The notes under the pieces were generated by a model that saw only the letters and a list, made by a program, of their open reading frames with translations, did no database searches and was not told the DNA's origin. Below, piece by piece: positions 26,862 through 35,496 of a DNA stretch of 64,000 nt. Both the position numbers and the translations under genes were made by a program. Every line of letters begins with the position of its first letter. Position 1 is the stretch's first letter. The stretch is from the NCBI RefSeq assembly GCF_022695985.1, contig NZ_JAAPBF010000016.1, positions 1 to 64,000 of the forward strand. Reading direction: 5' to 3'. This stretch comes from Streptomyces sp. NP-1717 (lineage in GTDB: Bacteria; Actinomycetota; Actinomycetes; Streptomycetales; Streptomycetaceae).

Positions 26862-28862
26862 ATGCGCACCGACCCCGCCCGCACCGACCCCGCCCGCGCC
26901 GGCACCGCGCGCCCCGGCACCGCCGGTCTGATCGCCCGGCTCCTGCGCGACGACTGCCCGCCCTTCGCCCTGCTGCGCCGCCGCACGCCGGGGCGCGACC
27001 ACGACACCGTGGAACTGTTCGTCGGCGACGTGCGCGAGGTGCGCCGGCTGGCCGACATCCCCGCCGGTGACGAGCGCCCCTCGCTCGCCCTGATCCCGTT
27101 CCGGCAGATCCGGGAGCGCGGCTTCGAGGCGCACGACGACGGCACCCCGCTGTCGGTGCTGGTGGCGGACGAGTCGTACGAGCTGCCGCTCGCCGACGTC
27201 CTCGCGCACCTCCCCGCCCACCCGGTCCGGGTCGAGGACGGTGCCTTCGACGTCGACGACGAGCGGTACGCGGACATCGTCCGGCGTGTCGTCGAGAACG
27301 AGATCGGCCGGGGCGAGGGGGCGAACTTCGTCGTCCGGCGGACCTTCGAGGGCCGGATCCCCGGTTTCGGTCGGAGCGACGCGCTGGCGCTTTTCCGGCG
27401 GCTGCTGGCCGGTGAGCGGGGCGCGTACTGGACCTTCGTGGTCCACACCGGAGGAGGGAAGGGGCGGGAGAGCGGCGGGCGGACGCTGGTCGGGGCGAGC
27501 CCCGAGGCGCATGTGCGGATGAGCGGCGGCACGGTCGTGATGAATCCGATCAGCGGCACGTTCCGCTATCCGCCCGGGGGGCCGACCACCAAGGCGCTGC
27601 TCGACTTCCTCGGCGACCGCAAGGAGACCGACGAACTGTCGATGGTCGTCGACGAGGAACTGAAGATGATGTGCACCGTCGGTGACATGGGCGGGGTGGT
27701 CGTCGGGCCGCGGCTCAAGGAGATGGCCCATCTCGCGCACACGGAGTACGAGTTGCGCGGGCGCAGCTCGCTCGACGTCCGCGACGTGCTGCGGGAGACG
27801 ATGTTCGCCGCGACCGTCACCGGATCCCCGGTGGAGAACGCCTGTCGGGTCATCGCGCGGTACGAGCCGCCGGGGCGGGACGGTGCCGGGCGCGGCTACT
27901 ACGCGGGCGCGCTGGCCCTCGTGGGACGGGACGCGGGCGGCGCGCAGACGCTCGACTCCCCCATCCTGATCCGGACCGCGGACATCGACGCCGGCGGCCG
28001 GCTGCGCGTGCCGGTCGGGGCGACGCTCGTACGGCACTCCGATCCGGCGGGCGAGGTCGCGGAGACCCACGCCAAGGCGGCGGGGGTGCTGGCGGCGCTG
28101 GGCGTGCACGCGGGGCGGCCGGGCGGCGCCCCTGTACAGAAGTCGCTCGCCGACGACCTGCGGGTGCGGGCCGCGCTGGACTCGCGGCGGGCGCATCTGG
28201 CGCCGTTCTGGCTGAGGATGCAGGAGCGCTCGGCGTCCCTGTCGGGGCACGCGCTGGTCATCGACAGCGAGGACACCTTCACGGCGATGCTCGCGCACCT
28301 GCTGCGGTCCGCCGGCCTGGACGTGACCGTACGCCGCTACGACGAACCGGGCCTCGGTGAGAAGGCCGTGCTTTCGCACCGGGGACCGGTGGTGCTGGGC
28401 CCCGGCCCGGGGGATCCGGCGGACCCCGTCGACCCCCGGATGCGTACGCTGCGGGCGCTGACCGCCGCGCTGCTGCGCGAGCACCGGGGCGGGCTGCTGG
28501 GCGTCTGCCTCGGCAACGAGCTGATCGCGGCGGAGCTGGGCCTGCCAACCGCGCGCAAGCGGGAGCCGTACCAGGGGGCGCAGACCCGGATCGAACTCTT
28601 CGGCAGGACGGAGACCGTCGGCTTCTACAACAGCTTCACCGCCCGCTGCGACGACGCGCGGGCGGCGGAGCTGGCGGCGCGCGGCATCGAGGTGAGCCGT
28701 GACGGCGCGGGAGAGGTGCACGCGCTGCGGGGGCCGGGCTTCGCCGGGGTGCAGTTCCACCCGGAGTCCGTGCTGACGCTGCGCGGCCCTCAGATCGTGG
28801 GCGGGCTCGTCGCCGATGCGATGCGCGGCAGCGGGGCGGGGCGGCGGCGCGAGGTGCGCTGA
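26862..28862 (+). CDS. trpE: Fused anthranilate synthase (TrpE-TrpG)
   Basis: A 666-residue fusion converting chorismate and glutamine to anthranilate. The TrpE part (about 1-440) carries NPISGTFRYPPGG, DELSMVVDEELKMM and VGATLVRHSDPAGEV. The glutamine amidotransferase (about 465-655) has the nucleophile in LGVCLGNELIAA and the His-Glu pair in FHPESVLT. The family resembles phenazine PhzE too, but the Trp-codon leader argues for tryptophan. The residue after CLG is Asn where most class I amidotransferases have His. The N-terminus has a DPARTDPARAG repeat. GGAAGGA precedes the ATG. Confidence 0.92.
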   Translation: MRTDPARTDPARAGTARPGTAGLIARLLRDDCPPFALLRRRTPGRDHDTVELFVGDVREVRRLADIPAGDERPSLALIPFRQIRERGFEAHDDGTPLSVLVADESYELPLADVLAHLPAHPVRVEDGAFDVDDERYADIVRRVVENEIGRGEGANFVVRRTFEGRIPGFGRSDALALFRRLLAGERGAYWTFVVHTGGGKGRESGGRTLVGASPEAHVRMSGGTVVMNPISGTFRYPPGGPTTKALLDFLGDRKETDELSMVVDEELKMMCTVGDMGGVVVGPRLKEMAHLAHTEYELRGRSSLDVRDVLRETMFAATVTGSPVENACRVIARYEPPGRDGAGRGYYAGALALVGRDAGGAQTLDSPILIRTADIDAGGRLRVPVGATLVRHSDPAGEVAETHAKAAGVLAALGVHAGRPGGAPVQKSLADDLRVRAALDSRRAHLAPFWLRMQERSASLSGHALVIDSEDTFTAMLAHLLRSAGLDVTVRRYDEPGLGEKAVLSHRGPVVLGPGPGDPADPVDPRMRTLRALTAALLREHRGGLLGVCLGNELIAAELGLPTARKREPYQGAQTRIELFGRTETVGFYNSFTARCDDARAAELAARGIEVSRDGAGEVHALRGPGFAGVQFHPESVLTLRGPQIVGGLVADAMRGSGAGRRREVR

Positions 28863-28909
28863 CCCGGAGGGCCGTTCACGGGGCCGGGGGACGGCCGGTC
28901 GCCGGCCGG

Positions 28910-28958
28910 CCCTCGATCGCCGGACGGGCTGTGATGGCAGCCGTCCGGCGATCGAGGG
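28910..28958. terminator. Bidirectional terminator between trpEG and pfkA
   Basis: A perfect 18-bp stem (28910-28927 with 28941-28958) with a 13-nt loop between convergent genes. The left arm plus loop contains CGCCGGACGGGCTG, a member of the dispersed repeat family also found at 41913, 41999 and 53506. Confidence 0.8.
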
Positions 28959-28994
28959 AACGGGCGGCCCGCGAGCCGCCTTCGCGCCGATCGG

Positions 28995-30023
28995 TCAGCC
29001 GAAGAAGACGCCGACTTCTTGGTAGAGCTCCGGCTGGACGGTCTTGAGCTCCGCGATCGCCTCCGAGATCGGGACGCGCACGATGTCCGTGCCGCGCAGG
29101 GCGACCATCTTGCCGAAGTCGCCCTCCTTCACCGCGTCGATCGCGTGCAGCCCGAACCGCGTGGCCAGCCAGCGGTCGAAGGCGCTCGGTGTGCCACCGC
29201 GCTGCACATGGCCGAGGACCGTGGTCCGCGCCTCCTTGCCGGTGCGCTTCTCGATCTCCTTGGCAAGCCATTCACCGACGCCCGACAGCCGTACATGGCC
29301 GAAGGAGTCCAGCGTGCCGTCCTTGAGGATCACCTCGCCGTCCTTGGGCATCGCGCCCTCGGCGATGACGACGATCGGCGCGTACGAGGCCTTGAAACGC
29401 GACGTCACCCAGGCACAGACCTGGTCGATGTCGAAGCGCTGCTCCGGGATGAGGATGACGTTCGCGCCGCCCGCCAGGCCCGAGTGCAGGGCGATCCAGC
29501 CCGCGTGCCGCCCCATCACCTCGCAGACGAGGACGCGCATGTGGGACTCGGCCGTGGTGTGGAGGCGGTCGATCGCCTCGGTCGCGATGCCGACCGCCGT
29601 GTCGAATCCGAAGGTGTAGTCGGTCGCCGAAAGGTCGTTGTCAATGGTCTTGGGCACGCCCACACAGGGAATGCCGTGCACGTCGGAGAGCTGGGCCGCC
29701 ACGCCCAGGGTGTCCTCGCCGCCGATCACGATGAGCGCGTCGACCTCGCTGCTCGCGAGGTTCTCCTTGATCCGGCGGATCCCGTCCGCCGCCTTGAGCG
29801 GATTGGTGCGCGAGGATCCGAGGATGGTGCCGCCGCGGGGCAGGATGCCTCGCACGGTGGGGATGTCGAGCCGTACGGTGTCGCCTTCCAGCGGTCCTCG
29901 CCAGCCGTCCCGGAAGCCGGTGAACTCGTACCCGTACTCCGTGACGCCCTTGCGCACGATGCCACGAATGACCGCATTGAGCCCTGGGCAGTCGCCGCCC
30001 CCGGTCAATACTCCGACCCGCAT
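28995..30023 (-). CDS. pfkA: 6-phosphofructokinase
   Basis: A 342-residue phosphofructokinase that commits fructose 6-phosphate to glycolysis. Signatures are VGVLTGGGDCPGLNAVIRG, GGTILGSSRTNP, VIGGEDTLGVA, the catalytic PKTIDNDLSATD, and EVMGRHAGWIA. The Gly-Glu-Asp-Thr element resembles the ATP-dependent actinomycete enzymes. ATG at 30023 directly precedes the conserved RVGVLTGGG; a longer reading adds 18 unrelated residues. It converges on trpEG across a strong terminator. Confidence 0.95.
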   Translation of the reverse strand: MRVGVLTGGGDCPGLNAVIRGIVRKGVTEYGYEFTGFRDGWRGPLEGDTVRLDIPTVRGILPRGGTILGSSRTNPLKAADGIRRIKENLASSEVDALIVIGGEDTLGVAAQLSDVHGIPCVGVPKTIDNDLSATDYTFGFDTAVGIATEAIDRLHTTAESHMRVLVCEVMGRHAGWIALHSGLAGGANVILIPEQRFDIDQVCAWVTSRFKASYAPIVVIAEGAMPKDGEVILKDGTLDSFGHVRLSGVGEWLAKEIEKRTGKEARTTVLGHVQRGGTPSAFDRWLATRFGLHAIDAVKEGDFGKMVALRGTDIVRVPISEAIAELKTVQPELYQEVGVFFG

Positions 30024-30181
30024 GGAAACACTTCCCTTCGCCGTCGGTGACGCACCTGAGCCACGCCTGAGTGACACAGGTCACCCCGGCATGGTGCGCA
30101 GGGTCATTTCCGTAGCACCAGAGGGCGGTGGGAGGTGGTTGCGCGAGGGGCGCGGACGGGGCCGTACGGAACGCTCTCGCG

Positions 30182-30910
30182 TCAGACGTCGTCGAGGCCG
30201 CGTTCGATGGCGTACCGCACCAGCTCCACGCGGTTGTGGAGCTGGAGCTTGCCGAGGGTGTTCTGCACGTGGTTCTGCACCGTCCGGTGCGAGATGACCA
30301 GGCGCTCGGCGATCTGCTTGTACGAGAGCCCCTTGGCGACCAGGCGCAGCACCTCGGTCTCGCGCTCGGTCAGCTGAGGTGCCTTGGGCTCGTCCGACGC
30401 CGCGGGGGCGGGCTCGGAGGCGAGCCTGCGGTACTCGCCGAGGACCAGCCCGGCGAGTCCGGGGGTGAAGACCGGGTCGCCGACGGCGGTGCGCCGCACC
30501 GCGTCCGTCAGCTCGGCCGTACTGGCCGACTTCAGCAGATAGCCCGTGGCGCCCGACTTCACCGCTTCGAGTACGTCGGCGTGCTCGCCGCTCGCCGAGA
30601 GGACCAGCACGCGCAGGCCGGGCAGGCTGCCGACCAGTTCCTTGCAGACCTGGACGCCGGGCATGCCGGGCAGGTTGAGGTCGAGGACGATCACGTCGGG
30701 GGTGGTGGCCGTCGCGCGGCGCACCGCCTGGGGGCCGTCGCCCGCCGTCGCCACGACGTCGAACCCCGCCTCGGTCAGGTCGCGGGCGACGGCGTCGCGC
30801 CACATCGGGTGGTCGTCGACGACCATCACGCGCGTCGCGCCGTCAGTGGCCTTCTCCGTGGCCCTCTCCGCGTCCGTGCCCCGCTCGTCGCCGTCCGTGT
30901 GCTCGCTCAT
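30182..30910 (-). CDS. macR: MacR-like LuxR/NarL response regulator
   Basis: A 242-residue response regulator. After a charged 27-residue lead the receiver begins VMVVDDHPMWRDAV; the phosphoacceptor Asp is in VIVLDLNLPGMPG and the Lys in GYLLKSAS. The C-terminal LuxR HTH reads LTERETEVLRLVAKGLSYKQ and SHRTVQNHVQNTLGKL. Its ATG overlaps the stop of the histidine kinase gene (ATGA). Position between pfkA and an acyltransferase matches my memory of MacRS in S. coelicolor, a pair affecting morphogenesis and actinorhodin; the symbol rests on that synteny. Confidence 0.88.
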   Translation of the reverse strand: MSEHTDGDERGTDAERATEKATDGATRVMVVDDHPMWRDAVARDLTEAGFDVVATAGDGPQAVRRATATTPDVIVLDLNLPGMPGVQVCKELVGSLPGLRVLVLSASGEHADVLEAVKSGATGYLLKSASTAELTDAVRRTAVGDPVFTPGLAGLVLGEYRRLASEPAPAASDEPKAPQLTERETEVLRLVAKGLSYKQIAERLVISHRTVQNHVQNTLGKLQLHNRVELVRYAIERGLDDV

Positions 30911-32163
30911 CGCTCCGCCTTCCCCCGTGGAACCTTCAACTCGACTTCCGTGCCCTGGCCGGGGACCGAGATCAGCTCGGCCGTGCCGCCCAACTCGCGC
31001 AACCGCCCCCGGATCGACAGCGCGACACCGAGGCGCCCCTCGCCCTCGGCCTGCGCGAGCCGGCCCTCCGGGATGCCGGGGCCGTCGTCCCTGACGGTCA
31101 CGATCACCTCGTCCGGCGAGTCCTCGACCAGGATCCAGGACCGCGCGCCGTCTCCGGCGTGCTTGCGGACATTGTCCAGTGCGGCACCGACAGCCGCCGT
31201 CAGCTCCCGTGCGGCGGCGGGCGGCAGCAGGACGGGTGCGCCCGGCTCGGCGAGTGTCACCGCGGAGCCGGAGAGCGGCGCCAGCAGCGTACGCAGATCC
31301 CACCGCCGGTCCTCGTCGGGGGCGTCGCCGTCCTCGCCTTCCAAGGAGGGCGCGTCGTCGGCGGTGCCCACCACCGCCCCGGGTGAACCGTCCCGCGAGG
31401 TGCGGCTGGTCGGCACGAGTCCGCTGGAGACCAGCGTCCGCAGGGCGATCTCCTGCTCCCCGGCCATGCGGCCCAGCTCCGCCGCCTCGCCCCCGAGTGC
31501 CGTTCCGCGCCGCTGCACCATCGCCAGTACCTGAAGGACGCTGTCGTGGATGTCGCGTGCCAGGCGCTCCCGCTCGCGGGTCGCGGCCTCGATCTCCAGG
31601 GCGCGCGCCAGCGTGCGCTCCGAGGCGCGGGCGACCTCGACGATGTAGCCGATCGCGATGGACGCCACCCACACCAGCAGCACGTTGTGCAGCGTGTCGC
31701 GGCTGGGGGTACCGCGCCCGACCAGGTTGGCGACGGCGACGAGCGAGGAGGCGAAGGCCGCCCAGCGCCAGCCGCCCTTGACGGCGAAGGCGAGGACGGA
31801 GCCCGCGGTCCATATGGTCGGCAGGGTGGGGCCGTCCATGTACCGCGCCTGCACGTCCACGACCGGGGTGAGCAGGATGCCGACGAGCGCGATGGTGAGG
31901 TCGACGCCCAGGAAACGCTTGGTGCAGCTGACGGCGTTGGCCACCTTGGGCAGCGTGACGACCGTCCAGACGACGAGAAGGGCGAGGAATCCGGCGGCGA
32001 GCCAGGGGCGCTCGAACTTGTCGCGCCCGAAGGCGAAGATCAGGACGGCGTAGACCATCGTGAGCAGGCGGTACGCGGTGAGCGCGCGCCACAGCGGCTG
32101 CTCGACCGACATACGTACGACGTCCCCGCGTCTGGCCACGTGTCCCCCCACCCCCGGTGTCAC
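30907..32163 (-). CDS. macS: MacS-like sensor histidine kinase
   Basis: A NarX/DegS-type kinase with up to 418 residues. The N-terminal MacS-like sensor has about five to six membrane spans (residues 25-180), with a short extracytoplasmic VDVQARYMDGP. The dimerisation/phosphoacceptor helix is RERERLARDIHDSVLQVLAM with the His. The ATPase has VGAALDNVRKHA (N box) and VRDDGPGIPEGRL (G box). The start is uncertain: GTG 32163, GTG 32140 (after GGGGGGA) and ATG 32112 are all possible. It is coupled to the downstream regulator by a 4-base overlap. Confidence 0.87.
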   Translation of the reverse strand: MTPGVGGHVARRGDVVRMSVEQPLWRALTAYRLLTMVYAVLIFAFGRDKFERPWLAAGFLALLVVWTVVTLPKVANAVSCTKRFLGVDLTIALVGILLTPVVDVQARYMDGPTLPTIWTAGSVLAFAVKGGWRWAAFASSLVAVANLVGRGTPSRDTLHNVLLVWVASIAIGYIVEVARASERTLARALEIEAATRERERLARDIHDSVLQVLAMVQRRGTALGGEAAELGRMAGEQEIALRTLVSSGLVPTSRTSRDGSPGAVVGTADDAPSLEGEDGDAPDEDRRWDLRTLLAPLSGSAVTLAEPGAPVLLPPAAARELTAAVGAALDNVRKHAGDGARSWILVEDSPDEVIVTVRDDGPGIPEGRLAQAEGEGRLGVALSIRGRLRELGGTAELISVPGQGTEVELKVPRGKAER

Positions 32164-32239
32164 GATGTGTCCTCCTGGCAGCCGGCCCGCTGCCCCGGCG
32201 CGCTGCCGTCCCGTCGGCCCCGGCCGGCCGGACCGGTTC

Positions 32240-32944
32240 TCAACTCGCCTTGGTCTTCGCCTCTTCGGCGATCCTGCGCTTGGCCGCCGTCGCGTAGATG
32301 TCGACGTACTCCTGGCCCGAGAGCTTCATGATCTCGTACATGACCTCGTCGGTCAGCGAACGCAGGATGAAGCGGTCCCCCTCCATGCCCTGGTACCGGC
32401 TGAAGTCCAGCGGCTCGCCGATCCTGATCCCCGGCCGCATCAGCTTCGGCACGACCGTGCCCGGCGGCTGGATCTTCTCCGTGTCGATCATGGCGACCGG
32501 GATGACGGGCGCGCCGGTGGCGAGCGCCACGCGCGCGAGGCCGCCGGGCTTGCCCCGGTAGAGCCGGCCGTCGGGCGACCGGGTGCCCTCCGGGTAGATG
32601 CCGAAGAGTTCGCCGCGCTCCAGTACCGCTATGCCGCTCTTGATGGCCGCCTCGCCCGCGCCGCGCGCTCCGGAGCGGTCGACCGGAAGCTGGCCGACCC
32701 CTTTGAAGAACGCGGCCGTGAGCCGCCCCTTCACACCCGGCGAGGTGAAGTACTCCGCCTTGGCGATGAAGGTGACCTTCCGGGTCAGTACCGCGGGGAG
32801 GAAGAACGAGTCCGAGAACGAGAGATGGTTGCTCGCGAGGATCGCGGGCCCCTCCTCGGGAATGTTCTCGATGCCCTCCACCCAAGGTCTGAAAGCGAGC
32901 TTGAGCGATCCTCCGATGGAGAACTTCATCGCGCCGTAGATCAA
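32240..32944 (-). CDS. plsC: 1-acyl-sn-glycerol-3-phosphate acyltransferase
   Basis: A 234-residue PlsC-type acyltransferase of phospholipid synthesis. The HX4D motif is in ASNHLSFSD, the phosphate-binding EGTR in IYPEGTRSPDG, and VIPVAMIDT is also typical. The proposed TTG start at 32944 has GGAGG 8 nt upstream; ATG at 32929 is an alternative. It is divergent from the esterase gene, with about 145 nt between. Confidence 0.9.
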   Translation of the reverse strand: MIYGAMKFSIGGSLKLAFRPWVEGIENIPEEGPAILASNHLSFSDSFFLPAVLTRKVTFIAKAEYFTSPGVKGRLTAAFFKGVGQLPVDRSGARGAGEAAIKSGIAVLERGELFGIYPEGTRSPDGRLYRGKPGGLARVALATGAPVIPVAMIDTEKIQPPGTVVPKLMRPGIRIGEPLDFSRYQGMEGDRFILRSLTDEVMYEIMKLSGQEYVDIYATAAKRRIAEEAKTKAS

Positions 32945-33089
32945 CTCGGGTGCCTCCTGTGTGCTGTCGACCGACCTTAACCCGAGGGGCGCGCGCGGGT
33001 TCCTTCACGGGGCGCCGACGGCTCTGGTCGGTGTCGGCCCGGTCGCGTACGGTGAAGTACCACTTCGAGACTCACGAACAGGAGACCCT

Positions 33090-33869
33090 GTGCCGGTCCT
33101 TCCTGGAGCCGAGCCGTACCGCCACGAGGGCGGAGATGTCGGCGTCCTCCTCTGCCACGGATTCACCGGTTCCCCGCAGTCGCTGCGCCCCTGGGCCGAG
33201 CATCTGGCCGCCCGGGGCCTCACGGTGTCGCTGCCGCTGCTCCCCGGGCACGGCACCCGCTGGGAGGACATGCAGATCACCGGCTGGCAGGACTGGTACG
33301 CGGAGGTGGACCGGGCGCTGCGGGAGCTCGTCGAGCGGTGCGAACGGGTCTTCGTCTTCGGTCTCTCCATGGGCGGGACACTGGCTCTGCGGCTCGCGGC
33401 CAAGCACGGGCACGCGGTCACCGGTGTCGCCGTCGTCAACCCGGCGAACAAGGTGCACGGTCTTTCGGCGTACGCCCTGCCGCTCGCCCGTCACCTGGTC
33501 CGTACGACGAAGGGCCTGCGCAGCGACATCGCGCTGCCGGGCAGCGAGGAGGTCGGTTACGACCGGGTCCCGCTGCACGCGGCGCACTCGCTGCGGAATT
33601 TCTTCGGGCTGGTGGACGGGGAGCTGCCCCAGGTGACCCAGCCGCTGCTGCTGATGCGCAGCCCGCGGGACCATGTCGTGCCCCCGGCGGACTCGGCCAG
33701 GATCCTCGGCCGCGTCTCGTCGACCGACATCCGGGAGGTCATCCTGGAACACAGCTACCACGTGGCGACGTTGGACAACGATGCGGAGCTCATTTTCGAG
33801 GAGAGTCACACGTTCGTCGACCGACTCGCTCCGAGCGTCGGGAAGAAGGGGAGCAGAACCGGTGGCTGA
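33090..33869 (+). CDS. Alpha/beta hydrolase (carboxylesterase/monoglyceride lipase type)
   Basis: A 259-residue alpha/beta hydrolase. The oxyanion region is VLLCHGFTGSPQS, the nucleophile elbow FGLSMGGTLA, the acid in SPRDHVVPP, and the catalytic His in LEHSYHVATLDND. This is the Est30-like carboxylesterase pattern, with a short cap. No signal peptide is seen. GTG at 33090 follows CAGGAGA at proper distance. The stop overlaps the next gene by 8 nt. Confidence 0.9.
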   Translation: MPVLPGAEPYRHEGGDVGVLLCHGFTGSPQSLRPWAEHLAARGLTVSLPLLPGHGTRWEDMQITGWQDWYAEVDRALRELVERCERVFVFGLSMGGTLALRLAAKHGHAVTGVAVVNPANKVHGLSAYALPLARHLVRTTKGLRSDIALPGSEEVGYDRVPLHAAHSLRNFFGLVDGELPQVTQPLLLMRSPRDHVVPPADSARILGRVSSTDIREVILEHSYHVATLDNDAELIFEESHTFVDRLAPSVGKKGSRTGG

Positions 33870-34557
33870 GCATGACGCGGACCGCGAGCCGCAGCCGATC
33901 GACGAGGACGCCGCGTGGGCGGCGATCGTCGCGGGGTACGGCGAGGAGCCGGCCGATCCGCCGGGTGCCAAGCCCTTCAAGTCGGTCGAGGACCTGGCGC
34001 TCCTGGAGAGCGACCGGAACAGGACCGAGCCGTCGCCGCCCAAGGACAAGGAGTCCGGGACCACGAAGGCGGACCTCGGACCGGTGAACGGACCGGAGGC
34101 CGGGTCGGCGGCCGGGCCGGACACCGGTCGCGACCCCGCCGCCAAGGACACCGCGGGCACGGACGCGACGCCGGACGCCAAGCCCGACAAGCCGTCGCTC
34201 GGCGGCTCGCTGGGCAGCTCCGTCGTCTTCGCGCCCGGCGTCGGCGGCGGGGGCCCGCGTGACTATTCGGTGGCGGAGCCGAAGGACGACGATCTCGACG
34301 ACGGCGACGAGGGCCATTTCGTACCGCCGGAGCCGCCGCCGCTGCCCGAGGCCGACGTCACGGCCAAGTTCGCCTGGCTCGCCGTGATCGGCGGGCCGGT
34401 GCTCATGCTCCTCGCGGTGCTGTTCCAGTGGGAGATGACCTGGTGGCTGACGACGGTCTGTATCGGCGGTTTCCTGGGCGGTTTCGTCACGCTGGTGGCG
34501 CGCATGCAGCACGACGACGAGGAGGACGACGATCCGGGGCGCGGCGCGGTGGTCTGA
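33862..34557 (+). CDS. Acidic membrane protein of unknown function
   Basis: A 231-residue protein not assigned to a family. The first ~165 residues are hydrophilic, Asp/Pro/Lys-rich and probably disordered. Two membrane spans follow (about residues 170-215, containing LAVIGGPVLMLLAVLFQW and TTVCIGGFLGGFVTLVA), then a short HDDEEDDD tail. The GTG start overlaps the hydrolase stop and has GGGGAG upstream, so the two are cotranslated. The layout suggests a small membrane anchor with a cytosolic acidic arm. Confidence 0.75.
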   Translation: MAEHDADREPQPIDEDAAWAAIVAGYGEEPADPPGAKPFKSVEDLALLESDRNRTEPSPPKDKESGTTKADLGPVNGPEAGSAAGPDTGRDPAAKDTAGTDATPDAKPDKPSLGGSLGSSVVFAPGVGGGGPRDYSVAEPKDDDLDDGDEGHFVPPEPPPLPEADVTAKFAWLAVIGGPVLMLLAVLFQWEMTWWLTTVCIGGFLGGFVTLVARMQHDDEEDDDPGRGAVV

Positions 34558-34576
34558 CGATCCGTCGGCCCTGACG

Positions 34577-34605
34577 CCGCCTCAACCCCGTTTCCCCTGA
34601 GGCGG
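34577..34605. terminator. Hairpin between convergent genes
   Basis: CCGCCTCA (34577-34584) pairs with TGAGGCGG (34598-34605) around a 13-nt loop, just after the acidic membrane protein gene and before the end of the nuclease-family gene. Confidence 0.6.
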
Positions 34606-34607
34606 GT

Positions 34608-35354
34608 TCAGGAGGCGGGTACGCGCAGGGCGGCCAGCACCGGAAGGTGATCCGTGGCCGCCAGCAGGTCGCTCTCCTCGATGCCCGGCAGGCCCAACGG
34701 CACCCCGCAGCCGAGCACTTCGACCCCCTCGGTCGCGAAAATCGCGTCGATGCGCTGGTGCGGATCGGCGGGCGTGGAGGTGTACTCGCTCCCCCACGGC
34801 TTGACCGCCCAGCAGTCCTGGAGCACCTTGGCCAGCCGGCGGAACGAACGGCCCTGGGGCCGGTCGTTGAGATCACCGGCCACGATCGTGTGCGGTACGT
34901 CCATCGTCCGGACCCGGTCCAGCAGCATCCCGCTCTGGGCGAGGCGCTCGTCGCTCCGCAGGCTGAGATGACAGCTCAGCAGGCCCATCCTGGCGCCGCC
35001 GATCCGTACGACCGCCGTGGCGAAACCCCGCCGGTGCAGACCGGGTGTCAGCGGCAGCAGGACGTCCTCCGTACGCTCCACGGTCGCGCGCAGTGAGCAC
35101 AGCAGCAGCGGTCCGGCGGCGGAGCCGCCGCCGCTGAGGACGACGAGATCAGTGCGGGCCGCCAGCCACGCGGCGCGCTTGCGCCAGCGGAAGAAGCGCG
35201 GCGCCTCCTGGACGAAGACCAGGTCGGGCTCGCACGCCCGGATCACCCGGGCCAGCGCCTCGGTGTCGTCGCGCATGGAGCGGATGTTGTAGCTGAGTAC
35301 GCGGACCACGGCCGAACCGTCGGGCTCGGTACGGGAGTCGGGCAGCGAAATCAT
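34608..35354 (-). CDS. Endonuclease/exonuclease/phosphatase family protein
   Basis: A 248-residue protein of the EEP (DNase I-like) fold. Motifs in order: VLSYNIRSMRDD (metal Asn), VFVQEAPRF (metal Glu), LSCHLSLRSDERLAQ, the catalytic VAGDLNDRPQGRSF, HQRIDAIF, and the final ATDHLPVLAALR with the catalytic His. Substrates in this superfamily range from DNA to phospholipids, so none is assigned. The start at 35354 is tentative; in-frame upstream GTGs exist. Confidence 0.83.
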   Translation of the reverse strand: MISLPDSRTEPDGSAVVRVLSYNIRSMRDDTEALARVIRACEPDLVFVQEAPRFFRWRKRAAWLAARTDLVVLSGGGSAAGPLLLCSLRATVERTEDVLLPLTPGLHRRGFATAVVRIGGARMGLLSCHLSLRSDERLAQSGMLLDRVRTMDVPHTIVAGDLNDRPQGRSFRRLAKVLQDCWAVKPWGSEYTSTPADPHQRIDAIFATEGVEVLGCGVPLGLPGIEESDLLAATDHLPVLAALRVPAS

Positions 35355-35410
35355 GGGGACGGGTCCACCCCGTCCACTCACCGGAGTTGTCACCGGACCA
35401 CGATAGGCCA

Positions 35411-35445
35411 ACGCCCGCCGCACCCCCGAGGGGCGCGGCGGGCGT
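35411..35445 (-). terminator. Terminator after glucokinase gene
   Basis: ACGCCCGCCGC (35411-35421) pairs with GCGGCGGGCGT (35435-35445); the loop itself contains CCCC/GGGG and can extend the stem. It lies 52 nt beyond the glkA stop. Confidence 0.75.
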
Positions 35446-35496
35446 GATCGTCCGGATGGCGGCGCCGCACGGACAGCGCTGTGCGAGCCGTGCGGT

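Noticed and set aside
25218..28862. Phenazine or other secondary-metabolite cluster, from a DAHP synthase next to a PhzE-like fused enzyme
   Set aside because: No phzB/D/F-like genes are present, and the leader peptide with three Trp codons assigns the fused enzyme to tryptophan synthesis.
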